Assembly: GCF_020181035.1 (NCBI RefSeq)
Contig: NZ_JAIQYY010000014.1
Span: 156,682-216,390 of the forward strand
Length of the DNA stretch: 59,709 nucleotides
Direction: 5' to 3'
From: Streptomyces sp. CoH27
GTDB lineage: Bacteria; Actinomycetota; Actinomycetes; Streptomycetales; Streptomycetaceae
In this document: piece after piece, positions 43,040 through 51,522 of the stretch
Position numbering within the stretch: the stretch's first letter is position 1
Layout of the letters: the number at the start of each line of letters is the position of its first letter
Notes under the pieces: generated by a model
The model's input: only the letters and a program-made list of their open reading frames with translations
Told to the model about the DNA's origin: nothing
The model's database searches: none
Translations under genes and position numbers: made by a program

Positions 43040-45865
43040 TCACGGCTTGAGGACGAGCGTGTCGCTCGTGCTCTTGTCGACCGCGCCGGCCGAGAACGAC
43101 CAGGGCAGCAGCTCGCCCTTGGCCCACTTGCTCGTCTGGTCCGTGTAGTGCGCGCTGAAGGCGTGCCCGGAGGCGCCGCTCAGGTTGATCCACTTGGACT
43201 TGTCGAGATCGGCGAGGTTGACGACCATCCGCATCGACGGCACCCAGACGACGCCGTAGCCGCCGGCGGCGTTCCAGCCGGTCGCGTTGACCGTGGCCTC
43301 GCCACCGCTGAGCTTCCAGGGGCCGCGGTTGAGGATGTACTGCAGGACCTTGGGGCCGTCGGTGCCGAGCGTCTGGTTCTTCAGGAACAGGCGGTGCAGG
43401 CGGCCCCAGCTCCAGGTGTCGATGTCCTTGCCGAGCTTGGCGGTCAGCTCCCAGCGGGCGTCGATCATGGCGCGGGCGAAGAGCTGGTCCATGGTGGTCG
43501 CGGCGGGACGGGTGCCGGACTTGGGGGTCTTCCACCAGTCGCTGTCCGGCTTGTCCATCAGGTTGCGCACGACCTCGAACCAGCGGTCGCCGCCGTCCGG
43601 CTGCGCCTGGTCGGCGTCGCGCTGGCCGCACTCGCGCACCTTGGTGTTGTCGTCGACGGGACCGGTGCTGTCGATCTTGTCGACCCACAGGCACTGTCCC
43701 TTGACGCGCAGCTCCTTGGGGAGCTTGTTGCCGAAGGCGAGCTTGAGGATGTTGCGCCAGACGGCATTGAAGTACGCGGCCGCCGCCGAGTCGGATTCCT
43801 GGGTGTAGTCCCAGCCCTCCAGCAGCTTCTGCGCCTGGCGCACGTTCTTGTCGTCCAGGTTGATCTTCAGCAGCTTCGGCACCAGGAGCTTGGCGATCTC
43901 GCTGCTGTTGTCCAGCTGCATCTGCCGCATGTCGTCGGTGGAGATCTTGCCGCCGTCCTTGATCTTGGACTCGATCAGGTCGGCGATGCGCTGGCTGCGC
44001 GTGCCGTAGCCCCAGTCGGCGGTGAGCGTGTACGGGTACGCCGCCTTGTCGACCACGGCCTGGTTGGCGGTGACGATGTACCCGCGCGCGGGATCGAACT
44101 CGTAGGGCAGTTCGTCCTGCTTGATGAAGCCGGTCCAGCGGTACTTCGACTGCCATCCCGGCGCCGGGACGGAGCCGTCGTCCACCGAGGAGCGCGTGGG
44201 GATCTTGCCGGGCAGCGTGTAGCCGATGTGGCCGTCGGTGTCGGCGTAGACCAGGTTCTGCGAGGGCACGTCGAACTGGGCGGCGGCCTGGCGGAACTCG
44301 CTCCAGTTCGCCGCCTTGTCGAGGGCGAAGACGGCGTCCATCGAGGTGCCCGGGTCGAGCGCGGTCCACCTCAGGGCGACGCCGTAGCCGTCACCGCGGT
44401 CGGGCGCGGCGGTGTTGACCGTGGCCTTCTTGCCGACCTGGACGAGTTCGTCGTCGCGGTCGGACAGCAGTGGCATCCCGTCCTGGGTCTGGCGGACGAC
44501 GATCGTCTTGGCCGAGCCGTCGGCGACCTTGATGGTCTCCTCGCGGGTCTTGAAGGGCCGGACCTTGCCGTCGTACAGGTAACCGTTGGCGGTCACCTTC
44601 TCCAGGTAGAGGTCGGTGACGTCGACGCCGGAGTTGGTCATGCCCCAGGCGATGTTCACGTTGTGACCGATGATCACACCGGGCATGCCGGCAAAGGTGT
44701 AGCCGGTGACGTCGTACGGGCAGCTGCTGGAGACGGTGCGGCAGTGCAGGCCCATCTGGTACCAGACGGACGGCAGCGACGCCGACAGGTGCGGGTCGTT
44801 GGCGAGCAGGGGCTTGCCGGTGATGGTGTAGCGCCCGGAGACGACCCAGGAGTTGGAGCCGATGCCCTGGCCGTTCACACCGACGGCGGTCGGGACGTTG
44901 TCCAGGACGTTGTAGAGGCCCCCCAGCTGGCTCGTGAGCGCCGATCCGGTCGCGCCCGAGGTGGAGGAGCGGGTCGTGCCCGTCGTGCCGCCAGAGGTGC
45001 CCTTGGCGCCGCCGGTCGTACCGGACGTGCCCGTCGTACCCGTGGTGCCGGTGCTCTGGGAGCTGCCCGTGGCACCGCTCTGCCGGAAGGTCTTGGACAG
45101 CTCGCTGTACTGACCCTCCTGCACTATCGGCTTGTTACGGCCGTAGGGGTACTCCGGGTAGAGGTCCTGGATCTGCTGCGGGCCGAGCCGGCTCGTCATC
45201 AGCGCGCGGTCGATCTCGTCCTGCATGTTGCCGCGCAGGTCCCAGGCCATCGCCTTCAGCCAGGAGATGGAGTCGACCGGGGTCCACGGCTGCGGCGTGT
45301 AGTCGTTGGTGAAGCTCAGCGCCGCGTACTCCAGGGAGATGTCCTTGCCGTCCTTGCCCTGGAGGTAGGCGTTGACGCCCTTGGCGTACGCGTCGAGGTA
45401 CCTCTTCGTGGAGGCCGACAGCTTGGTGTCGTACTCCTGCTTGGCGATCCGGTCCCAGCCGAGGGTGCGCAGGAACTCGTCGTTCTTGACCTGGCTCTTG
45501 CCGAACATCTCCGACAGGCGCCCGGAGGTCATGTGCCGGCGCACGTCCATCTCGTAGAACCGGTCCTGTGCCTGGACGAAGCCCTGCGCCATGAACAGGT
45601 CCTCGTCGGAGGACGCGTAGATCTGCGGGATGCCGTTGCCGTCCCGCTTCACGTCGACCGGCCCGGACAGGCCCTGGAGCGTGATCGTTCCCTTGGTCTG
45701 CGGGAAGGAGGCGCGGACGGTGCTGATCGACCAGTACGCCCCGTAGGCGATGCCACCGATGATGGCCAGGACCAGCACGAGCACGATAAGTCGGGCTTTG
45801 CGCCCCTTCTTCCTGCCGGACTTGGCGGGCTTGTCACCCGTTGTGGCGGTGGTATTCGGGGGCAT
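43040..45865 (-). CDS. Penicillin acylase-family N-terminal nucleophile hydrolase
   Basis: A 941-residue secreted or anchored Ntn-hydrolase (S45). A basic N-terminal tail and one helix (about 28-48, LIVLVLVLAIIGGIAYGAY) precede the alpha chain (VDVKRDGNGIPQIYASSDEDL). A Gly/Thr/Ser-repeat linker follows (about 265-310). The predicted autocleavage site, with Ser as the new N-terminus, is in GIGSNSWVVSG near residue 335. The beta chain continues with NDPHLSASLPSVWYQM and NIAWGMTNSGVDVTDLY. Family members hydrolyse amides such as beta-lactams and acyl-homoserine lactones; the natural substrate here is unknown. Divergent from the antiporter. Confidence 0.92.
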   Translation of the reverse strand: MPPNTTATTGDKPAKSGRKKGRKARLIVLVLVLAIIGGIAYGAYWSISTVRASFPQTKGTITLQGLSGPVDVKRDGNGIPQIYASSDEDLFMAQGFVQAQDRFYEMDVRRHMTSGRLSEMFGKSQVKNDEFLRTLGWDRIAKQEYDTKLSASTKRYLDAYAKGVNAYLQGKDGKDISLEYAALSFTNDYTPQPWTPVDSISWLKAMAWDLRGNMQDEIDRALMTSRLGPQQIQDLYPEYPYGRNKPIVQEGQYSELSKTFRQSGATGSSQSTGTTGTTGTSGTTGGAKGTSGGTTGTTRSSTSGATGSALTSQLGGLYNVLDNVPTAVGVNGQGIGSNSWVVSGRYTITGKPLLANDPHLSASLPSVWYQMGLHCRTVSSSCPYDVTGYTFAGMPGVIIGHNVNIAWGMTNSGVDVTDLYLEKVTANGYLYDGKVRPFKTREETIKVADGSAKTIVVRQTQDGMPLLSDRDDELVQVGKKATVNTAAPDRGDGYGVALRWTALDPGTSMDAVFALDKAANWSEFRQAAAQFDVPSQNLVYADTDGHIGYTLPGKIPTRSSVDDGSVPAPGWQSKYRWTGFIKQDELPYEFDPARGYIVTANQAVVDKAAYPYTLTADWGYGTRSQRIADLIESKIKDGGKISTDDMRQMQLDNSSEIAKLLVPKLLKINLDDKNVRQAQKLLEGWDYTQESDSAAAAYFNAVWRNILKLAFGNKLPKELRVKGQCLWVDKIDSTGPVDDNTKVRECGQRDADQAQPDGGDRWFEVVRNLMDKPDSDWWKTPKSGTRPAATTMDQLFARAMIDARWELTAKLGKDIDTWSWGRLHRLFLKNQTLGTDGPKVLQYILNRGPWKLSGGEATVNATGWNAAGGYGVVWVPSMRMVVNLADLDKSKWINLSGASGHAFSAHYTDQTSKWAKGELLPWSFSAGAVDKSTSDTLVLKP

Positions 45866-46009
45866 CGCTGTCCTTGCTGTCCTAACGCGAGCGGCAGGTC
45901 GGGCTGTGACTTTGAATGAGCGCTGGAGCAACCATAGGCGCAGGGCCCTGTCCCACTTGACGCGGAGTGGGGAACCAGCGTGTACGAACGTTCGATCTTG
46001 CCCGGCCAA

Positions 46010-46029
46010 GCGTCAAGAAAGCGTCAAGA
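46010..46029. promoter_or_regulatory. Direct repeat in the acylase/antiporter promoter region
   Basis: GCGTCAAGA occurs at 46010-46018 and 46021-46029, an 11-bp period as used by OmpR-type response regulators. On the minus strand the units read TCTTGACGC and contain TTGACG, so they could be -35 elements for the acylase. A palindrome CGAACGTTCG lies at 45985-45994. Confidence 0.35.
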
Positions 46030-46132
46030 GTTAGGTAAGGTAACGAAGTACTTGGGTGCGGTGTGCCGCAGCCTTGGATCTTGTGTACATGTGTCGCGCG
46101 CCCCGCGCGCGAGCCAGGGAAGGGAACCGCCG

Positions 46133-47638
46133 CTGACTGTTCACCACCTCAACCAGCTCCTGCTCGTCTGCTCCCTGGTCCTGCTCGTCGCCGTCGCGGC
46201 CGTCCGGATCTCCTCCCGCAGCGGGCTCCCCAGCCTGCTCGTGTACCTGGGGATCGGCGTCCTCATGGGCCAGGACGGCTTCGGACACATCCACTTCAAC
46301 AGCGCCGCGATGACCCAGGTCATCGGGTACGCGGCCCTGGTCGTGATCCTCGCCGAGGGCGGCCTCGGCACGAAGTGGAAGGAGGTCCGCCCGGTCCTGG
46401 CGTCGGCCTCCGTCCTGGCGACCGCCGGAGTCGCCATCAGCGTGGGCGTCACCGCGGCGGGCGCGCACTATCTGGTCGGGCTGGAGTGGCGGCAGGCGCT
46501 CATCGTCGGCGCGGTGGTGTCGTCGACGGACGCGGCGGCGGTCTTCTCCGTACTGCGCAGAATTCCCCTCCCCGCGCGCGTGACGGGCACGCTGGAGGCG
46601 GAGTCCGGCTTCAACGACGCCCCTGTGGTCATCCTCGTCGTCGCCTTCTCCACGGCCAGACCCGTCGAGCACTGGTACGTCCTGCTGGGCGAGATACTCC
46701 TGGAGCTGGCCATCGGCACGGCCATAGGGCTCGCGGTGGGCTGGATCGGCTCCTGGGGGCTCAGGCGCGTGGCCCTGCCCGCCTCCGGCCTCTACCCGAT
46801 CGCCGTGCTGGCCATCGCCGTCACGGCGTACGCCGCCGGCGCCCTGGGGCACGGCAGCGGCTTCCTGGCCGTCTACCTGGCCTCGATGATGCTCGGCAAC
46901 GCCAAGCTCCCGCACTGGCCCGCCACGCGCGGCTTCGCCGAGGGGCTCGGCTGGATCGCCCAGATCGGCATGTTCGTCCTGCTCGGCCTGCTGGTCACCC
47001 CGCACGAGCTGGGCGACGACGTCTGGCCCGCCCTGGTCATCGGGCTGGTCCTGACCATGGCGGCCCGCCCGCTGAGCGTGGTCCTCAGCCTCGCGCCGTT
47101 CCGCGTGCCGTGGCAGGAGCAGACGCTGATGTCATGGGCGGGACTGCGCGGTGCCGTGCCCATCATCCTGGCCACCATCCCGATGGTGAACGGCGTCACC
47201 GGCAGCCGCCGCATCTTCAACATCGTCTTCGTACTGGTCGTGGTCTACACCCTCGTCCAGGGGCCGACCCTGCCCTGGCTGGCGCGCATGCTGCGCCTGG
47301 GCGAGAAGGGCGAGGCCGCCGACCTCGGCATCGAGTCCGCCCCCCTGGAGCGGCTCCGCGGCCACCTGCTCTCCGTCGCGATCCCCGAGGGCTCCCGGAT
47401 GCACGGCGTGGAGGTCAACGAGCTACGACTGCCGACCGGGGCCGCCGTCACCCTCGTCGTACGCGATGAAAAATCGTTCGTTCCGCTGCCGACGACAGTG
47501 CTGCGCCGGGGCGACGAGCTGCTGGTCGTCGCCACCGACCCGGTACGTGACGCGGCAGAACGACGCCTGCGCGCGGTCGCCCATGGCGGCAAGCTGGCGG
47601 GGTGGCTCGGCGCGAACGGCGTGGGTGCCGGGCGGTGA
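46133..47638 (+). CDS. Cation (K+)/proton antiporter, CPA family, TrkA-C domain
   Basis: A 501-residue membrane protein with about 12 helices (residues 1-390). The ion-site motif is STDAAAVFSVL followed by EAESGFNDAPVV, and the C-terminal part is a TrkA-C-like domain (HLLSVAIPEGSRMHGVEVNELRL, LVVRDEKSFVPLPTTVLRRGDELLVVA). The likely start is CTG 46133 (LTVHHLNQLLL), with GGGAAGGGAA upstream; no ATG, GTG or TTG gives a better N-terminus. It resembles NhaP2/CvrA-type potassium exporters. Confidence 0.88.
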   Translation: MTVHHLNQLLLVCSLVLLVAVAAVRISSRSGLPSLLVYLGIGVLMGQDGFGHIHFNSAAMTQVIGYAALVVILAEGGLGTKWKEVRPVLASASVLATAGVAISVGVTAAGAHYLVGLEWRQALIVGAVVSSTDAAAVFSVLRRIPLPARVTGTLEAESGFNDAPVVILVVAFSTARPVEHWYVLLGEILLELAIGTAIGLAVGWIGSWGLRRVALPASGLYPIAVLAIAVTAYAAGALGHGSGFLAVYLASMMLGNAKLPHWPATRGFAEGLGWIAQIGMFVLLGLLVTPHELGDDVWPALVIGLVLTMAARPLSVVLSLAPFRVPWQEQTLMSWAGLRGAVPIILATIPMVNGVTGSRRIFNIVFVLVVVYTLVQGPTLPWLARMLRLGEKGEAADLGIESAPLERLRGHLLSVAIPEGSRMHGVEVNELRLPTGAAVTLVVRDEKSFVPLPTTVLRRGDELLVVATDPVRDAAERRLRAVAHGGKLAGWLGANGVGAGR

Positions 47639-47931
47639 GTACACAGCGCGCGGGGCACGCGTTACGGGTGTGTTTCGCACGATTCACACGGGTGCCAATC
47701 ACAGGTGAACAGGCCCAACCGTGCTCGTTTTCACAGGTGCACAAGCCCTTGATCCCTGTAGGATGAAGGCACCCTGATCGAACCAACTCTGTCTGATGCA
47801 GAGCTGGCGCGACCGTATGGCGGCCGGAACGCCCTCCGCAGTGGCACCGGTATCTACCGCAGTTCCGCGCAAGAGGACAGCTCTCGGCGCCCCCGCACGG
47901 GCGCGCTACCAGGCGAAGAAAGGCACGGGCC
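47639..47931. other. Intergenic region between antiporter and MFS gene
   Basis: These 293 bases hold a TAGGAT -10-like hexamer at 47759-47764, but the nearest -35 candidate (TTTTCA, 47728-47733) is too far upstream. No ORF with a start and stop that looks real is present. Confidence 0.35.
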
Positions 47932-49227
47932 GTGGAGTCCACGGTCACCACCGAGTCGGCGGAGAACTCGCCGGCGCCATCCCGCCCCGGATACGGACAG
48001 CTGCTGCGCACCCGCGGCGCCCGGACGTTCCTGCTCCCCGGCTTCGCGGCACGCCAGCCGTTCGCGATGCTCACCATCTCCATCGTGCTGCTGGTGCAGC
48101 ACACCACCGGCTCGTACGGCGCCGCAGGCGCCGCCGCGGCCGCGACCGGTGTGTCCATGGCGCTGTTCGCGCCGTACAGCGGACGCCTCGCCGACCGCTA
48201 CGGACAGCGCGCCGTGCTGATCCCCGGCGTCCTCGTGCACACGCTGTCGGGCCTGTCCCTGACGGCACTCGCGCTGGCGCACGCGCCGCTGTGGGCGCTC
48301 TTCCTGGCGGCCGTCCCCACCGGCGCCTCGGTGCCACAGGTCGGCCCGATGGTGCGGGCCCGCTGGGGCGTGAAGCTGCAGGGCTCGCCCCTGATGACCA
48401 CCGCGGCGGCGTTCGAGTCGGTCACGGACGAGCTGACCTTCGTCTTCGGCCCGCTGCTGGCCACCGCGCTGTGCACCGGTGTGACGCCGGCGGCGGGTCT
48501 GGTCACGGAGGGCGCGCTGACGCTCGTCGGCGGTCTGCTGTTCGCCGCGCAGAAGAGCACGCAGCCCCCGGTGACCGCCGGGAGCGGGCACGCGCGCGTG
48601 CAGCACGCGTCCGCCCTGCGGGTGCCGGGCGTGCGCGTACTGGTCGTGACCTTCCTGGGCATCGGATCCGTCTTCGGCGGCATGCAGGTGTCACTGGCCG
48701 CCTTCACCGAGTCGATCGGCGAGCCCGGCCTGAACGGCGTCCTGTACGGCGTCTTCGCCGCCGGAAACATGCTGTCCGGCATCGTCTGCGGCGCGATCGC
48801 ATGGAAGGCCGCCCCCCAGCACCGCCTGGTCGTCGGCTACACGGCGCTCGCGGTCATCGCGTCCGCCCTGTGGACGGCACATTCGGTCCTGCTGCTCGCG
48901 GGGCTCGGCCTGCTGGTCGGCATGTGCATCGCGCCGGCGCTGATCACCGGCTACACGCTGGTCGAGGCGTTGGTCCCGGCCGGCGCCCGCACCGAGGCCT
49001 TCACCTGGCTGACCGGCGCGGTGGCGCTCGGGCAGGCGGCCGCGGTCACCATCGCGGGCCAGCTGGAGGACCGGCTGTGGAACGGCGCGGGATTCCTGGT
49101 GCCCGCGGGCGGCACGCTGCTCGCGCTGGCGACCCTGGTGACGCTGCGAGCACGGCTGGTCGCGCCGCCGCGGAACCTGACCGTCGCACGTGGCGTCGGT
49201 CACCGCGTGCCGGTGACGGTGGACTGA
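47932..49227 (+). CDS. MFS transporter
   Basis: A 431-residue Major Facilitator protein with 12 predicted helices. The loop 2-3 signature is YSGRLADRYGQRAVL, and FSVLM-like glycine-rich helices follow. GTG 47932 begins MESTVTTESAENS after AGAAAGGC. Substrate unknown; a drug or metabolite exporter is likely. Confidence 0.88.
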   Translation: MESTVTTESAENSPAPSRPGYGQLLRTRGARTFLLPGFAARQPFAMLTISIVLLVQHTTGSYGAAGAAAAATGVSMALFAPYSGRLADRYGQRAVLIPGVLVHTLSGLSLTALALAHAPLWALFLAAVPTGASVPQVGPMVRARWGVKLQGSPLMTTAAAFESVTDELTFVFGPLLATALCTGVTPAAGLVTEGALTLVGGLLFAAQKSTQPPVTAGSGHARVQHASALRVPGVRVLVVTFLGIGSVFGGMQVSLAAFTESIGEPGLNGVLYGVFAAGNMLSGIVCGAIAWKAAPQHRLVVGYTALAVIASALWTAHSVLLLAGLGLLVGMCIAPALITGYTLVEALVPAGARTEAFTWLTGAVALGQAAAVTIAGQLEDRLWNGAGFLVPAGGTLLALATLVTLRARLVAPPRNLTVARGVGHRVPVTVD

Positions 49228-49257
49228 TCCCCGGGAATACGTCACTATGGACCGTCG

Positions 49258-49284
49258 TTAGCACTCATCGAGTCAGAGTGCCAG
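49258..49284 (+). promoter_or_regulatory. CIRCE-like HrcA operator
   Basis: TTAGCACTC (49258-49266), 9 bases, then GAGTGCCAG (49276-49284). The left arm is identical to the CIRCE consensus TTAGCACTC; the right arm matches 7 of 9 bases of GAGTGCTAA. It lies in the leader of the FmdB-type gene and touches its ribosome site (AGGAGGAAG). Confidence 0.75.
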
Positions 49285-49294
49285 GAGGAAGACA

Positions 49295-49612
49295 GTGCCG
49301 ACCTACCAGTACCAGTGCACCGAGTGCGGCGAGGGCCTTGAGGCGGTGCAGAAGTTCACCGATGACGCCCTGACCGAGTGCCCCAGCTGCGGTGGCCGCC
49401 TGAAGAAGGTGTTCTCCGCGGTCGGCATCGTCTTCAAGGGCTCCGGGTTCTACCGCAACGACTCCCGCGGCTCCACGTCGAGCAGCACCCCGGCATCGAA
49501 GCCGGCCGGCTCGTCGACCGGCACGTCTTCGTCCGACTCGAAGTCGTCCTCGTCGTCCTCCTCGTCGTCCTCGTCCTCGTCGTCGAGCTCCACGAGCAGC
49601 TCCGCCGCCTGA
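49295..49612 (+). CDS. FmdB-type zinc-ribbon protein with polyserine tail
   Basis: A 105-residue protein. Residues 1-50 are an FmdB/CxxC_CXXC_SSSS zinc ribbon (YQYQCTECGEGLE, then TECPSCGGRLKKVFSAVG), followed by GIVFKGSGFYRND, usual for the family. Residues 60-105 are Ser/Thr low complexity with a run of more than 15 serines. GTG 49295 has an optimal AGGAGGAAG. The gene is preceded by a CIRCE-like operator. Function unknown, though the leader suggests heat-shock or chaperone-related control. Confidence 0.85.
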   Translation: MPTYQYQCTECGEGLEAVQKFTDDALTECPSCGGRLKKVFSAVGIVFKGSGFYRNDSRGSTSSSTPASKPAGSSTGTSSSDSKSSSSSSSSSSSSSSSSTSSSAA

Positions 49613-49628
49613 CGCCCTCCGGCACTGA

Positions 49629-49657
49629 GCCCTGTCGTCGCACGACGGCAGGGCTTT
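49629..49657 (+). terminator. Rho-independent terminator after the FmdB-type gene
   Basis: GCCCTGTCGTC (49629-49639) pairs with GACGGCAGGGC (49644-49654, one G-T pair), loop GCAC, then TTT. Confidence 0.82.
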
Positions 49658-49713
49658 CGGCGCTTGCGGACACCGGCTCCCCCGCCGTTCCCCCGCCAGC
49701 TAGTGTGCTGGTC

Positions 49714-50547
49714 ATGGCGAACGCAGAGATCGGTGTGATCGGTGGCTCGGGCTTCTACTCGTTCCTCGACGACGTGACCGAGGTCCAGGTGGACACCCCC
49801 TACGGGCCGCCCAGCGACTCCCTCTTCCTCGGCGAGATCGCCGGCCGGCGGGTCGCCTTCCTGCCCCGGCACGGCCGCGGCCACCACCTTCCGCCGCACC
49901 GCATCAACTACCGCGCCAACCTGTGGGCGCTGCGCTCCGTCGGTGTCCGGCAGGTCCTGGGCCCCTGCGCGGTGGGCGGGCTGCGCCCCGAGTACGGCCC
50001 CGGCACGCTGCTCGTGCCGGACCAGCTGGTGGACCGTACGAAGTCCAGGGCGCAGACGTACTTCGACGGGCTGCCGCTGCCCGATGGCACGGTGCCGAAC
50101 GTCGTGCATGTCTCCATGGCCGACCCGTACTGCCCCACCGGACGGAGCGCAGCGCTGAAGGCTGCCCGCGGCCGGGACTGGGAGCCGGTGGACGGCGGCA
50201 CTCTGGTCGTGGTCGAGGGGCCGCGCTTCTCGACCCGCGCCGAATCGTTGTGGCACCAGGCGCAGGGCTGGTCGGTCGTGGGCATGACGGGTCACCCGGA
50301 AGCGGCGCTCGCCCGGGAACTGGAGCTGTGCTACACCTCGCTGACCCTGGTCACCGACCTCGACGCGGGCGCCGAGACCGGCGAGGGCGTCTCGCACGAG
50401 GAGGTGCTGCAGGTGTTCGCCGCCAACGTGGACCGGTTGCGCGGGGTGCTGTTCGACGCGGTGGCGGCACTGCCGGAGACCGCGGCACGGGACTGCCTGT
50501 GCGTGAACGCGCTCGGCGGGATGGATCCGGGCTTCGAACTGCCTTAG
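49714..50547 (+). CDS. mtnP: S-methyl-5'-thioadenosine phosphorylase
   Basis: A 277-residue PNP/MTAP family 2 enzyme that cleaves methylthioadenosine to adenine and methylthioribose-1-phosphate. Motifs: IGVIGGSGFYSF, FLPRHGRGHHLPPHRINYRAN, VEGPRFSTRAES and GMTGHPEAALARELELCYTSL. ATG 49714 has no ribosome site but follows TAGTGT (49701-49706), so a leaderless message is possible. Methylthioinosine as substrate cannot be excluded. Confidence 0.9.
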   Translation: MANAEIGVIGGSGFYSFLDDVTEVQVDTPYGPPSDSLFLGEIAGRRVAFLPRHGRGHHLPPHRINYRANLWALRSVGVRQVLGPCAVGGLRPEYGPGTLLVPDQLVDRTKSRAQTYFDGLPLPDGTVPNVVHVSMADPYCPTGRSAALKAARGRDWEPVDGGTLVVVEGPRFSTRAESLWHQAQGWSVVGMTGHPEAALARELELCYTSLTLVTDLDAGAETGEGVSHEEVLQVFAANVDRLRGVLFDAVAALPETAARDCLCVNALGGMDPGFELP

Positions 50548-50572
50548 GGCACCTCCCGCTTCAGGCACGGCC

Positions 50573-50581
50573 TGTGGACAA
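50573..50581 (-). promoter_or_regulatory. DnaA box (TTGTCCACA)
   Basis: TGTGGACAA reads TTGTCCACA on the minus strand, the preferred Streptomyces DnaA box. It is in the gap after mtnP. Confidence 0.7.
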
Positions 50582-50612
50582 CCGGGCGGAACTCCCCGTT
50601 CGGGTGGCCGAG

Positions 50613-50621
50613 TTATCCACA
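50613..50621 (+). promoter_or_regulatory. DnaA box (TTATCCACA)
   Basis: TTATCCACA, the general consensus DnaA box, lies 31 bases from the first box in opposite orientation, 95 bases upstream of the SAF gene. Confidence 0.7.
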
Positions 50622-50715
50622 ATGCGTCCGTCATCCACCGTCTCCGACGGAATTCGGCGCGATCCCTCATCGTGGCATCGCAACCCGAATTCCTCGTCGC
50701 AGGCGGTGGTTTCCC

Positions 50716-51384
50716 ATGTCCTGGTCCTCGTCGTCCCGGATTCCGTACTCATCTCCCCCCGCTTCTCCTGCTTCGCCGGCGCCTGTCTCACGTCCGCCTT
50801 CTCCACGCTCCCGGCCCTCTCCACCACCAGCCCCTTCCTCGCTCCGGCCTCCCGTGCGGCTCCCGCGCCCGCTGGGCACGGACGCTCCCGCCACCTGCGA
50901 GATCCCGCAGTTCCCTCCGGTGTACGTGCGCGGCGGGCGGTATCAGCTGCAGCGGCTCGTACGGCACCGCAGGCGGGCCATCGCCGCCGGCCTCGCGGTG
51001 ACCGCGGCCGCTCTCGTGGCCACGGGGCCCCGCACGGCGACCGAACCGCACCGCCCGGAGCAGGCCCGCGGGCACCCGGTCACCGCACCCGTACGACGGC
51101 ACGCACCCGTGGACGTGGTGACGGCGCCGGTGCGGATCGCCGACGCGGCCACGGTCCGGCTGCTACGGCCCGGCGACCGCGTCGACGTCATCGCCGCCGA
51201 GGACCCGTCAGCCGGTGGCGTTGCGAAGGTGCTCGCGCGCGGTGTGCGGGTGACCAAGGTGCCCGAGCCTCTGGAGGGCGGAACCGAGAGCGGGGCGCTG
51301 GTGGTGCTGTCGGTGCCACGTTCCGCAGCGGCCCGGCTCGTGGGTGCGAGCGCGACAGCACGCCTGGCGGTGACGCTGTGCTGA
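50716..51384 (+). CDS. SAF/RcpC-CpaB-like protein
   Basis: A 222-residue protein. Residues 1-60 are Ser/Pro-rich; a helix lies near 95-112 (AIAAGLAVTAAALVATG); the C-terminus is an RcpC-like domain (TAPVRIADAATVRLLRPGDRVDVI, then VLARGVRVTKVP, GALVVLSVPRSAAARL). CpaB/RcpC proteins help assemble Flp/Tad pili, but no other pilus gene is here. ATG 50716 is not preceded by a strong ribosome site. Confidence 0.75.
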   Translation: MSWSSSSRIPYSSPPASPASPAPVSRPPSPRSRPSPPPAPSSLRPPVRLPRPLGTDAPATCEIPQFPPVYVRGGRYQLQRLVRHRRRAIAAGLAVTAAALVATGPRTATEPHRPEQARGHPVTAPVRRHAPVDVVTAPVRIADAATVRLLRPGDRVDVIAAEDPSAGGVAKVLARGVRVTKVPEPLEGGTESGALVVLSVPRSAAARLVGASATARLAVTLC

Positions 51385-51522
51385 ACCGACTCGGACGGTT
51401 TCTCGGCGGCTCGCTGTCGAGTCGCTCGATCGAGCTGCGGAATTGGACACAATGGCCTCACCGTGCCGTAGGTTGCGGAGCGTTTCGTTCCACACCCTGT
51501 GCATGCGAGGAGAGTCCCCTAG

